DNA of 6,275 nt from Leptofilum sp050292445 (GTDB lineage Bacteria > Chloroflexota > Anaerolineae > Promineifilales > Promineifilaceae). Below are positions 1 to 6,041 of this stretch, one piece after another (within the stretch, counting starts at the first letter, position 1; each line of letters opens with the position of its first letter). The notes below the pieces were generated by a model. It was not told the origin of the DNA. It saw only the letters and a program-made list of their open reading frames with translations, and made no database searches. The stretch is from assembly GCA_050292445.1 (NCBI GenBank), contig JBNKLQ010000323.1, positions 1 to 6,275 of the forward strand, read 5' to 3'. The position numbers and the translations under genes were made by a program.

Positions 1-1
1 G

Positions 2-289
2 AGCGGGATCATGGTTGGTCTGGGCGAAGAATGGGACGAAATCCTGGCTGTCATGCAGGATTTGGTCGGCTGGGGTGTAGACATCCTGACCATCGGCCAA
101 TATCTCCAACCGAGCAAGAAGCATCTGCCCATGGAACGCTATTACACGATGGCCGAGTTTGCCGAACTGAAACGGCTGGGGCTGGAGATGGGCTTCCAGT
201 GGGTGGAGAGTGCGCCGCTGGTGCGCAGCAGCTATCATGCCGATAAGCAGGCGCGGGCGCTGTCACCAATGTGGAACAAAGTCGGTTAG
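2..289 (+). CDS. lipA: Lipoyl synthase, C-terminal part (5' end outside window)
   Basis: This is the last 95 residues of LipA, the radical-SAM enzyme that inserts two sulfur atoms into protein-bound octanoyl chains to make lipoyl groups on E2 and GcvH proteins in the cytosol. The frame is open from base 2 (SGIMVGLGEE), so the true start lies before the window; the ATG at base 11 is internal. The recognisable blocks are MVGLGEEWDEIL, DILTIGQYLQPSKKHLP, and SAPLVRSSYHAD near the end. The RSSY serine is known in this family as the unusual ligand of the auxiliary 4Fe-4S cluster, and it is intact here. The cysteine motifs (CX4CX5C and CX3CX2C) would lie upstream. The gene ends with TAG at 287-289. 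The next start follows 37 bases later on the same strand, so a shared transcript is possible. Recognition of the family is firm. Confidence 0.95.
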   Translation, partial: SGIMVGLGEEWDEILAVMQDLVGWGVDILTIGQYLQPSKKHLPMERYYTMAEFAELKRLGLEMGFQWVESAPLVRSSYHADKQARALSPMWNKVG

Positions 290-326
290 AATAAAAGAGT
301 AACAGCAACAGGGGAAGCTGTAATCC

Positions 327-1019
327 ATGTCACCCAATTTGATTTTCTGGGGCGTCTTTCTGTTGGCGTTTGTCTTACTCGTTTTGTTGCCCTACACGTA
401 TCAAAAACGCCGGACAAAAAAGTTTGAACATTTCGCCCAGCAATGAGGCTTTTCCTTCACTGCTGATGGCTCCGATCTAGTTCCTCGTGATTTAGACAAG
501 TTTTATGCTAGTGTGAATCGGGTAGTATCTCAAAGATGGTATCGAAATGTCATTTATGGTGAATTGCATGGGGTTCGTTTTTTTGTGTTCGAGTATCGAT
601 ACAGAATAAAACAAACGTGGAATAGAAAAACCGCAATCTCAAAGCCGCAGACACTGATTCTTTTCGTTAACCCATCAGTAAATTTTCCACACTTCGCATT
701 ACTGCCTAAGCATACTTTTGTCTTGGATCATCCTATTTTTGGCGATAAATTTCTTGAAATCAAGGGCGATAATCAGTTTGATTCTTTGTATTTGCTGCAA
801 GGTGAATATGATGGCATTGTCCACAACCTTTTTGACGAAAAAGTGCGGGCACATTTCGTGAAACTGGTCAACAAAAGCTGCGAGGGGAAGGGGGAACAGT
901 TCCTTTATTACTACGATGGACATTGGTTTGATCCGTCAAGGTTGGATGCTTTTATTGAGGAAGCGTTTGCGGCATTCGAACTGTTCCGCAGCAAAAAAAA
1001 CACTGACGTAGTTGAGTAG
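327..1019 (+). pseudogene. Membrane-anchored protein of unknown function, interrupted by one in-frame TGA
   Basis: From ATG 327, which has a good ribosome binding site (GGGGAAG at 311-317, nine bases upstream), the frame runs to TAG at 1017-1019. It is broken only by TGA at 444-446 (codon 40 of 230). The N-terminal piece is 39 residues: a hydrophobic segment (about residues 4-23, LIFWGVFLLAFVLLVLLP) and then a basic stop-transfer stretch (QKRRTKK) and FEHFAQQ. After the TGA the same frame continues without a shift as GFSFTADGSDLVPRDLDKFY and into the soluble domain. An anchor followed by a soluble region that begins with GF is a sensible single protein, so I read the TGA as a nonsense mutation or a sequencing error; a TTA-to-TGA change restoring Leu-Gly-Phe is one guess. 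Readthrough is possible but not shown. The region looks more AT-rich than lipA and lacks the ACGGCCGT palindrome seen elsewhere. I do not recognise a named family. Confidence 0.7.
513..1019 (+). CDS. C-terminal open segment of the interrupted gene (hypothetical protein, 168 aa)
   Basis: This is the stretch that would be called alone after the TGA at 444-446. The GTG at 513 is the first plausible start codon, but it has no convincing ribosome binding site and the frame is already open from base 447, so I doubt it is a real start. The protein is a mixed alpha/beta soluble domain with many aromatic residues. Visible blocks are RWYRNVIYGELHGVRFFVFEYRYRI (residues 8-32), then LILFVNPSVNFPHFALLP (48-65), then a region with DSLYLLQGE (89-97) and a C-terminal helix FIEEAFAAFELF. 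The order (compact greeting-card-like sheet with FEYRY, then LP..F.L.P, then YLL.GE, then FIEEAF..F.LF) resembles a conserved hypothetical family of bacterial membrane-anchored proteins that I know by look but cannot name. No catalytic motif is visible. It has no neighbour that reveals its role. Confidence 0.55.
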   Translation: MNRVVSQRWYRNVIYGELHGVRFFVFEYRYRIKQTWNRKTAISKPQTLILFVNPSVNFPHFALLPKHTFVLDHPIFGDKFLEIKGDNQFDSLYLLQGEYDGIVHNLFDEKVRAHFVKLVNKSCEGKGEQFLYYYDGHWFDPSRLDAFIEEAFAAFELFRSKKNTDVVE

Positions 1020-1056
1020 ACGCATCAGCGTATATTTTTGCCGCCAAAATTTTGTT

Positions 1057-1190
1057 TTACTGCCAGTTTTCGATAATTTCCTTGATTGAACCAACAAAAT
1101 AGTCGGCGGTGGCCCCATCCAGGATGCAGTGGTCGGATGAAGGCTAACAACCGTAAACCGCAACCAATAGCAAAATATTGAACGTGCAGT
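1057..1190 (-). pseudogene. Relic of the C-terminus of a 2-oxoacid dehydrogenase acyltransferase (E2), copy A
   Basis: Read on the minus strand, bases 1137 down to 1057 encode SDHCILDGATADYFVGSIKEIIENWQ (in two pieces: SDHCILDGATADYF and VGSIKEIIENWQ) and a TAA stop. This is the end of an E2 catalytic domain: the HxxxDG motif holds the active-site histidine and aspartate, here as DHCILDG where most members have DHRxxDG. The upstream frame is closed by a TAG at 1144-1146. Compared with copy B at 5891, about 11 bases are missing next to the motif, which shifts the frame. Beyond that deletion, another frame still gives weakly similar residues (GLRLLAF) to about 1190. No start, lipoyl domain or E1/E3-binding domain is present, so it cannot be functional. 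The promoter and start of the regulator gene on the other strand lie directly beyond it. Confidence 0.7.
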
Positions 1191-1211
1191 ATCACCAGTA
1201 CACATTTCAGG

Positions 1212-1217
1212 TACAAT
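1212..1217 (+). promoter_or_regulatory. Possible -10 box for the HTH-STAND-TPR regulator
   Basis: TACAAT matches the TATAAT consensus at five of six bases and lies 33 bases before the ATG at 1251. The best -35 candidate at the usual distance (GTATCA, 1189-1194) is poor. TTGAAC at 1178-1183 is a better match to TTGACA but sits 28 bases away, too far. Either the promoter is weak or activator-dependent, or the real one differs. This is the only region between the E2 relic and the gene. Confidence 0.3.
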
Positions 1218-1250
1218 GAGGGAGGCAAACAGCGGGGAGTCAAGGTAATC

Positions 1251-3482
1251 ATGGATATAACCTATTCCTTTGGCGAGTGGCTGCGGCGGCGGCGGAAAAC
1301 ACAGGACCTTACCCAACGTGAACTGGCTGAACGCGCGTATTGTTCCATCAACACCATCAAAAAAATCGAGGCCGATCAGCGACGGCCGTCCCGCGAGCTG
1401 GCCCAAATGTTAGCCAACGCTCTGGCCCTACCTGACAAGAAACTGGCTGTTTTCATTGAATGTGCCCGCGGCTTGCGCCCAGTTGATCATCTGACAAAAG
1501 AGCCTGGGTACAGAGACGATGCTGCCCCTCTACCTGCCATCATATCATCCCCTTTACCTGTCGCCGCAACCCCGTTGATCGGTCGGGAAACTGAGATGGA
1601 GATGCTCAATCACCTGCTAGCTAAGTCGTGGCTAATAACGATTGTAGGGCCGGGGGGAATGGGCAAAACTCGACTGGCATTGGCAGCAGCAACAGCCTAC
1701 CAACATACTGGTCAGGCAGCGGCATTTGTTTCTTTGGCAGAATTGAATGAGGCAGCGAATTTGGCAACGGCCGTTGCCAAAGCGCTGGGCTTGCAATTAA
1801 AAGCCGATTCCAATCCAACACAACAACTACTCGCCTATTTACGACAGAAAACGCTGCTGTTGGTATTAGACAACTTTGAACATTTACTGGATGGAGCAGT
1901 TCTTTTAACGCAAATGCGACAGACTGCGCCAGGAGTAACTATCCTGGTGACGTCCCGCGAACAACTGCAAATACCTGGCGAGCAGTTGCTTCCCTTGCAA
2001 GGCTTGCATTACCCTCATGATCAACTCGAATTGTCGGCAACGGCCGTTACCGACCACATGCCCCAATATCCAGCCCTCCAACTATTCCTTGACAATGCCC
2101 GCCGCCTTCTGCCCGATTTTGCCCCCGATGACATTTCGGCACTATTACGCCTATGCCAAATCACTGAAGGCATGCCTCTGGCACTGGAATTGGCTGCCGC
2201 CTGGATCGATACGCTGTCCTTGCCCGAACTGATGTTGGAATTGACGCACAATCTTGATATTTTGACACAAAGGCATCCACACCGCCCCATCCGTCATCAC
2301 AGCATACGGGCCGTGTTTGATACGACCTGGCAACATCTAGGCCCCGCTGAACAAGAGACATTCGCCCGGCTGGCTGTTTTTCGTGGCGGTTTTACTCGCT
2401 CGACAGCCGAGGCGGTTGTCGAAATTACCCTGCCGGTTCTGTCGGAGTTGGTAGGAAGGCATCTGGTGCAGTTGGATCATGGTAACGGCCGTTACACTCT
2501 CCACGAACTCATGCGCCAATACGGCCTGGAAAAACTAGATACGCTGGGTAAATTAACCGCCACCCGGCAGCGTCACTTTGCCTTCTATCTCGAATTGGCT
2601 GAAACGGCCGATGCTCATTTGCGCGGTCCAGAACAGGCCCATTGGCTTGACCGCCTGGATGACGAACAAGACAATTTTCGTACAGCCCTGACCTGGTCTT
2701 TGTCCCAATCTATCATGGATGCGGCTAATTTAGCCCTGGCTTTGAGCTGGTATTGGCGCATTCGCAACCATGTAATCGAGGCGAGGCAGCAGTTGACTGA
2801 AGTTTTGGCAGAAGATGTGGGGGATACGGCCGTTAACGCCACCCTCAATTTCCATGCTGGGCATATGGCCTGGATGCAAGGCGATTACCCCACTGCCCGA
2901 CAACACCAGGAAACAAGCCAGGCGCTGTGGCAATCATTAGGAGCCGCAGGTATCCAAGGTCTAGCTTACACTCGCCACGCGCTGGGTATGGTTGCTGCTC
3001 AGGAGATAAACTACCCGGAGGCTCAGCAGCATTTTACAACCAGTCTACTTTTGTTCGAGCAAAGTCGAGATCATTGGGGCGTCGCATTTGCCCAGCAGTG
3101 GCTTGGCGCTACAACCATAAAAATGGGCGACTTGGAGGAAGCCCAAACATTGCTACAAAAGAGCCTGGTGGCAGTCCGCCAAATTGGCGACCGCTGGGCA
3201 ACAGGACTTGTTCTCACCTGGCTTTCTTGGCTGGAATGGAAGTGCGAAAATTGGGAACAAGCTTACACGCTGGCTGATGAAGCCAGCCACATTGCTGAAG
3301 CGATGAGGCACTGGCACAGCCTGGGTGCAACCTTGCAAATGTTAGCCCAAATCGCCCACAAACGGGGCGATTTGGCAACCGCGCGGCAACTTTATCAGAA
3401 AAGCGTGAAGCTCTACACTGACATGGGAAACGAAACCCTGGCAGCCAAATTACAGGCGCAACTTGATGAGTTGCATCTGTAA
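1251..3482 (+). CDS. HTH-STAND ATPase-TPR transcriptional regulator
   Basis: The 743-residue protein has three parts. Residues 6-60 are an XRE-type helix-turn-helix (LTQRELAERAYCSINTIKKIEA), likely to bind DNA. Residues 107-430 are a STAND/NB-ARC-like NTPase: Walker A GPGGMGKT (133-140), Walker B LLLVLDNFE (202-210), sensor TSRE (234-237), GMPLALELAA (307-316, the GLPL-type motif) and LHELMRQYG (417-425, at the MHD-like position). Residues 520-730 form about five TPRs spaced by 40 residues (for example GDLEEAQTLLQKSLVAV, GDLATARQLYQKSVKLY). In the family, the TPRs sense a ligand or partner, ATP binding switches the protein on, and the HTH targets DNA. The target is unknown. The ATG at 1251 follows AAGG (1242-1245) and GGGGAG (1234-1239), and the YSFGEWL start is typical of homologues. 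The gene ends with TAA six bases before the convergent LGFP gene, with no terminator in the gap. It carries five ACGGCCGT palindromes. Antiviral STAND proteins share the ATPase, but an HTH instead of an effector nuclease argues for regulation. Confidence 0.9.
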   Translation: MDITYSFGEWLRRRRKTQDLTQRELAERAYCSINTIKKIEADQRRPSRELAQMLANALALPDKKLAVFIECARGLRPVDHLTKEPGYRDDAAPLPAIISSPLPVAATPLIGRETEMEMLNHLLAKSWLITIVGPGGMGKTRLALAAATAYQHTGQAAAFVSLAELNEAANLATAVAKALGLQLKADSNPTQQLLAYLRQKTLLLVLDNFEHLLDGAVLLTQMRQTAPGVTILVTSREQLQIPGEQLLPLQGLHYPHDQLELSATAVTDHMPQYPALQLFLDNARRLLPDFAPDDISALLRLCQITEGMPLALELAAAWIDTLSLPELMLELTHNLDILTQRHPHRPIRHHSIRAVFDTTWQHLGPAEQETFARLAVFRGGFTRSTAEAVVEITLPVLSELVGRHLVQLDHGNGRYTLHELMRQYGLEKLDTLGKLTATRQRHFAFYLELAETADAHLRGPEQAHWLDRLDDEQDNFRTALTWSLSQSIMDAANLALALSWYWRIRNHVIEARQQLTEVLAEDVGDTAVNATLNFHAGHMAWMQGDYPTARQHQETSQALWQSLGAAGIQGLAYTRHALGMVAAQEINYPEAQQHFTTSLLLFEQSRDHWGVAFAQQWLGATTIKMGDLEEAQTLLQKSLVAVRQIGDRWATGLVLTWLSWLEWKCENWEQAYTLADEASHIAEAMRHWHSLGATLQMLAQIAHKRGDLATARQLYQKSVKLYTDMGNETLAAKLQAQLDELHL

Positions 3483-3488
3483 TTCACC

Positions 3489-4466
3489 CTATTGATTCAC
3501 ACGGACAACATCAAAATAAGCCTTATAAGTGGCATCGCCATCAGTCAGATAAACGTCAAAGTGATAAGATATACCATCCTCCATTTGCAGCGGTCTGTCA
3601 GCTAATTGGCCGGCCTCAATTGATGAAAACGATTTATAGCCTTCGGTAATCACATCATCCCCGGTTCCCAATAAATCGTTGATGGCTCCAACTAGCATTT
3701 CAGTAGAATCATCTGGCGGGTCAACTGGAGTCCCTCCGGTGATCGCCATTGTTCCAGCTTTAATGGCTGTCTTAACTGCCTTATCTACGGCGTCGCGGTA
3801 AGCATTGGGATCGCCTTCATCGTGTTCCATCAACAAACAGCGCATGTTTACTACACCGCCTGCGCCATGATAGCATTCTGCTGTCCAGGGAATAGCGGTT
3901 CCGCTGTTAACCTTTTGGTAAGCTGCATGATCTGGCGGAAATTTATGGGTAGCGACTTTGCCTTCATCAGTGTAAATGGAAACTATCAGATAGGGTTCGT
4001 CAGCCCCTCCTTTTTCATTGACCCAGCTTTGTTCGCCAAAGCATTTTAAGCCTTTGAACCGGACTACGTAATTGCGTACTTCTACTGTACCGGTTGTGGG
4101 CGACCAATAAATGGCTCCGTGTTGGAAATGGCTGACACGGCCGTTGCCAGCAGCAGGTTTTTCATCGGCGATAGGATAACCCAATGGTCCGCTGCCTCCG
4201 CCTGTTTGCCGCCACTTTTCCCCAATCGCACCATACACGGCAGCCGTGATTTGATCATAGCTGTAAATCCAGCCAAACTGGAAGGGGCGATAAAAATATA
4301 ACCCTTCGTTTTTTACGCCACTGCCAAGCACCTGGCCCAGAACACCTTGGCTCCCTCCTAATTGAGAATGTTTGGTATCAATACGCTGCCTGTGCTTTTT
4401 TGCAGCATCGCCAATTATTGGCCCGGTTGAGCTAACACCTTTGCCTAACTTTTTCGAAAAAGACAT
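3489..4466 (-). CDS. LGFP-repeat protein with a possible C2-like C-terminal domain
   Basis: The protein has 325 residues. Two LGFP-type repeats occupy about residues 33-130: a degenerate first one (LGGSQGVLGQVL, then FQFGWIYSYD at 62-71) and a clear second one (GGGSGPLGYPIADE at 89-102, then FQHGAIYWSPTTG at 114-126). LGFP repeats are known from secreted actinobacterial proteins, where they are thought to bind the cell envelope. The rest (about 133-325) contains GADEPYLIVSIYTDEGK (154-170), a helix-rich stretch at 222-243, and LLGTGDDVI (265-273). I read this as a C2-like beta-sandwich, possibly metal-binding, because of the DEPYL and GTGDD acidic motifs; this is weaker than the LGFP call. 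No signal peptide or membrane segment is visible, which is odd for an LGFP protein. ATG 4466 is chosen because GGAGGT sits right before it. It follows the propeller gene by 63 bases on the same strand and is probably co-transcribed with it. It ends with TAG. Confidence 0.8.
   Translation of the reverse strand: MSFSKKLGKGVSSTGPIIGDAAKKHRQRIDTKHSQLGGSQGVLGQVLGSGVKNEGLYFYRPFQFGWIYSYDQITAAVYGAIGEKWRQTGGGSGPLGYPIADEKPAAGNGRVSHFQHGAIYWSPTTGTVEVRNYVVRFKGLKCFGEQSWVNEKGGADEPYLIVSIYTDEGKVATHKFPPDHAAYQKVNSGTAIPWTAECYHGAGGVVNMRCLLMEHDEGDPNAYRDAVDKAVKTAIKAGTMAITGGTPVDPPDDSTEMLVGAINDLLGTGDDVITEGYKSFSSIEAGQLADRPLQMEDGISYHFDVYLTDGDATYKAYFDVVRVNQ
4077..4370 (-). repeat. LGFP repeat region (two units) in the protein at 3489-4466
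   Basis: Unit 1 (residues 33-80) keeps the LGG..G.LG core and the F.FG.IY half but has lost the LG[FY]P proline. Unit 2 (residues 81-130) keeps the full pattern: W..TGG..G.LGYP..DE, then GR..HF.HG.IYW.P.TG. The spacing of about 48-50 residues between equivalent glycines matches the family. Confidence 0.7.
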
Positions 4467-4470
4467 AATA

Positions 4471-4476
4471 ACCTCC
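4471..4476 (-). promoter_or_regulatory. Ribosome binding site that fixes the LGFP gene start at ATG 4466
   Basis: On the minus strand GGAGGT is followed by TATT and then ATG (4466-4464). A TTG in the same frame at 4478 would give a start four residues earlier, but the binding site would then lie inside the coding region. The ATG is therefore the better start. Confidence 0.8.
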
Positions 4477-4529
4477 AAATATTAGAATTGAATCGAGATT
4501 GATTCCGACTGGATGCAAAAGCAACCCAG

Positions 4530-5618
4530 TTATTCCATCGTTAAAACAACAAGTGGTAGATAAATATGGCATTGCAGGTTGTCATCGAAATGGGCTAACC
4601 TGTATTCGGTATATTGTTGAGGATTGGGATCGACGCCCAAATGTTGGTAACCGTCCTTACCGCCAGATGAATAAAACATATCGCCCGTTAAATGATCGAT
4701 TTTAAAAAGGTCTGTGATACCGTCTCCGGTGATATCGCCAAATTGGAAACCGATTTTTGTGGTTTGATGCGTTGGATCGCGTCCCAATTCCACAATTGGC
4801 CCTGTACCGCTGTAGGCAACAAATCGGCGACCAAATTGATCAACAAAGAAGACATCCGTGATGCCATCGGCATTGTAGTCATTAAAGTCAAAATCCAGGC
4901 TGGGATGGCCACTGATTGTTGGTCCTAACTCTTGATAGCTTTCTGTGCCACTAAACGAAATGCGCCAGGCATAATCGACATAGTTGTGAATGGTAAACAC
5001 GTCTGTAATCCCATCCCCATTAAAATCACCGAATCCATAATCTGAAATATGGTCATGCTCCGAATCTTTGGCTAAATTTTGATAGTTGCCTGTTCCGCTG
5101 AACGACACCAGCCACTGTCCCGTATCCCTATCAATCGTAAAGACATCGGAAGTACCATCTCCATTGAAGTCCCCGAGCCTGTATTGATGCGTTAAGTTGC
5201 GATTCGGATCCTTTCCTAATTTTTGGAAGGATTCTGTGCCGCTATATGAAACGTACCATTGCCCGTTATAATCTACTGTGAAGAGATCTGTGATGCCATC
5301 CCCGTTAAAATCACCAAGAAGATAGTGGAACATGAATGTGCGGTTAGGGTCAATCAACAAAGTATGAAATTCAGTTGTGCCGCCATAGGATACTGAAAGA
5401 CGACCTGTAGATGGATTAAGCTTCAGTAAATCGGCCGTGTTTCGACATCCAGATTGTGGAGTTGTTGGATTGAGTTGTGGCGTTTGGGGGGAAACGGCCG
5501 TTGCCCATGGCACACGCCACAACAGAAATGCAGCCAACATAGCGCCCAAACCGCTCAAAAGGTATATCCAACGGATTTCCCACAATCGCTTTGGAAATAA
5601 TAACTGCTGATGTTTCAT
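4530..5618 (-). CDS. Secreted FG-GAP/VCBS-repeat beta-propeller protein
   Basis: The 362-residue protein has a long basic N-region, a hydrophobic segment (about residues 18-36) and an AxA site (ATA, 39-41), as expected for a Sec signal peptide. A Pro/Thr/Gln-rich linker (43-57) follows. Residues 60-349 hold six units of about 48 residues, each pairing a (T/S)DxFxxD strand, a W.VSYSGT..YQ.LG.DP stretch and a calcium-type loop such as GDFNGDGITD. Five loops are well kept (about 102-110, 149-157, 197-205, 246-254, 294-302); the last is lost (AHFDDNL). FG-GAP/VCBS repeats are known to form calcium-binding beta-propellers of the integrin-alpha kind that mediate adhesion or carbohydrate binding outside the cell. 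The only cysteines are C58 and C350, one at each end of the propeller. The tail is HIYLPLVVLTME. The ATG at 5618 follows GGAGA (5626-5630) by seven bases. It precedes the LGFP gene on the same strand. No enzymatic domain is visible. Confidence 0.88.
   Translation of the reverse strand: MKHQQLLFPKRLWEIRWIYLLSGLGAMLAAFLLWRVPWATAVSPQTPQLNPTTPQSGCRNTADLLKLNPSTGRLSVSYGGTTEFHTLLIDPNRTFMFHYLLGDFNGDGITDLFTVDYNGQWYVSYSGTESFQKLGKDPNRNLTHQYRLGDFNGDGTSDVFTIDRDTGQWLVSFSGTGNYQNLAKDSEHDHISDYGFGDFNGDGITDVFTIHNYVDYAWRISFSGTESYQELGPTISGHPSLDFDFNDYNADGITDVFFVDQFGRRFVAYSGTGPIVELGRDPTHQTTKIGFQFGDITGDGITDLFKIDHLTGDMFYSSGGKDGYQHLGVDPNPQQYTEYRLAHFDDNLQCHIYLPLVVLTME
4572..5438 (-). repeat. Six FG-GAP/VCBS repeat units in the beta-propeller protein
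   Basis: Units start at about residues 60, 110, 157, 205, 254 and 302, close to 48 residues apart. The shared core is [TS]D[LV]Fx[IV]D, then [WF]xVS[YF]SGTxx[YF]QxLGxDP, then GDFNGDG. The loops are also similar at the DNA level: CCATC followed by ATTAAAATCACC or a variant recurs at about 5006-5030 and 5292-5316. Units 1 and 6 are the most divergent, as often seen for end blades. Confidence 0.8.
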
Positions 5619-5834
5619 AATCTGTTCTCCATTACTTTGATTTGCCTTAATTAAAGCTTTTATGGGTGAACAGTTGGTCTACTTTAGGGGTACAAAAAGG
5701 AGTACAAAACGGAGAATGGAGAATAGTGCCAGGCAATCACATTGGTAACCGAAGGTATCTCATTGTCATGAGGCAAGCACCATCAAGCAGCAGTTAAGGT
5801 GTTATTAGGAATAGTAGGCGTTCAGGGGAAAACG
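5619..5834. other. Upstream region of the propeller/LGFP unit
   Basis: I see no gene in this stretch. It must contain the promoter of the minus-strand unit. TTTAAT (minus strand, 5655-5650) matches TATAAT at five of six bases, but no good -35 box sits at the right distance. The notable content is the tandem 12-base repeat at 5687-5710 and the small inverted repeat CTCAT-TGTC-ATGAG at 5759-5772. Confidence 0.5.
5687..5710. repeat. Tandem 12-base direct repeat upstream of the propeller gene
   Basis: GGGGTACAAAAA (5687-5698) is followed at once by GGAGTACAAAAC (5699-5710), matching at ten of twelve positions. GGAGAATGGAGAAT (5711-5724) follows as a further short repeat. The distance to the start codon is 69 bases, so they could be an operator. 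Confidence 0.5.
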
Positions 5835-5874
5835 CAGGTTACGCAAATTCAGCAGTATCAATCTGCGTAACCTG
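5835..5874 (-). terminator. Hairpin with 11-base perfect stem after the E2 relic
   Basis: CAGGTTACGCA (5835-5845) pairs perfectly with TGCGTAACCTG (5864-5874); allowing one mismatch the stem extends to about 15 pairs around a ten-base loop. On the minus strand it lies 16 bases after the stop codon of the E2 relic and is followed by CGTTTTCCCC, a weak U-run. It may be the former terminator of the E2 gene. The run of 'TGCGTAACCTG..AAATCTGTGG' also looks like an intergenic repeat that I associate with large environmental genomes, so a repeat origin is the alternative. Confidence 0.45.
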
Positions 5875-5890
5875 TAAAATCTGTGGTTGA

Positions 5891-6040
5891 TTACTTCCAG
5901 TTTTCGATGAGTCCCTTGATTAACCCCACAAAATAATCGGCGGTGGCTCCGTCCAGGATGCGGTGTTCGAAGGTGAACCTGACAAAGACTAACGGCCGTA
6001 TTTCCTTGCCGGAGCAGACAATCTTGTGCTGACCAGTCGC
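5891..6040 (-). pseudogene. Relic of the C-terminus of a 2-oxoacid dehydrogenase acyltransferase (E2), copy B
   Basis: On the minus strand the frame reads ATGQHKIVCSGKEIRPLVF, then VRFTFEHRILDGATADYF, then VGLIKGLIENWK and TAA (5893-5891). The HRILDG motif contains the catalytic His and Asp of the E2 acyltransferase domain, which takes part in acyl transfer from lipoyl-lysine to CoA. The frame is closed upstream by TAG at 6079-6077 and has no start codon, so about 50 residues of a normally 220-residue catalytic domain remain. It begins where the phosphotransferase-like frame (6042-6275) ends, so an older rearrangement probably joined the two. The motif residues are intact, unlike in copy A, so this copy seems younger or less decayed. 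Confidence 0.7.
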
Positions 6041-6041
6041 A

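Noticed and set aside
444..446. Selenocysteine insertion at the in-frame TGA
   Set aside because: No clear stem-loop of the SECIS kind follows within the next 40 bases, and no redox motif surrounds the codon.
1020..1039. Terminator after the gene at 327-1019 (ACGC-ATCA-GCGT followed by ATATTTTT)
   Set aside because: The stem is only four pairs, too short to support a call, although a T-run is present.
1178..1217. TTGAAC (1178) and TACAAT (1212) as one promoter
   Set aside because: The spacer of 28 bases is too long for a sigma-70 type promoter.
936..1406. Minus-strand open frame of 156 residues across the E2 relic and the start of the regulator
   Set aside because: It is not in the E2 frame, has low-complexity and unlike-protein content, and overlaps both the end of the gene at 327-1019 and the well-supported HTH domain.
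1251..3482. Antiviral STAND (Avs-type) defence gene
   Set aside because: The N-terminus is a DNA-binding HTH with no nuclease, protease or membrane effector, and no defence genes are adjacent.
4464..4478. TTG start at 4478 for the LGFP protein
   Set aside because: The GGAGGT ribosome binding site would fall within the coding region, while ATG 4466 has it at ideal spacing.
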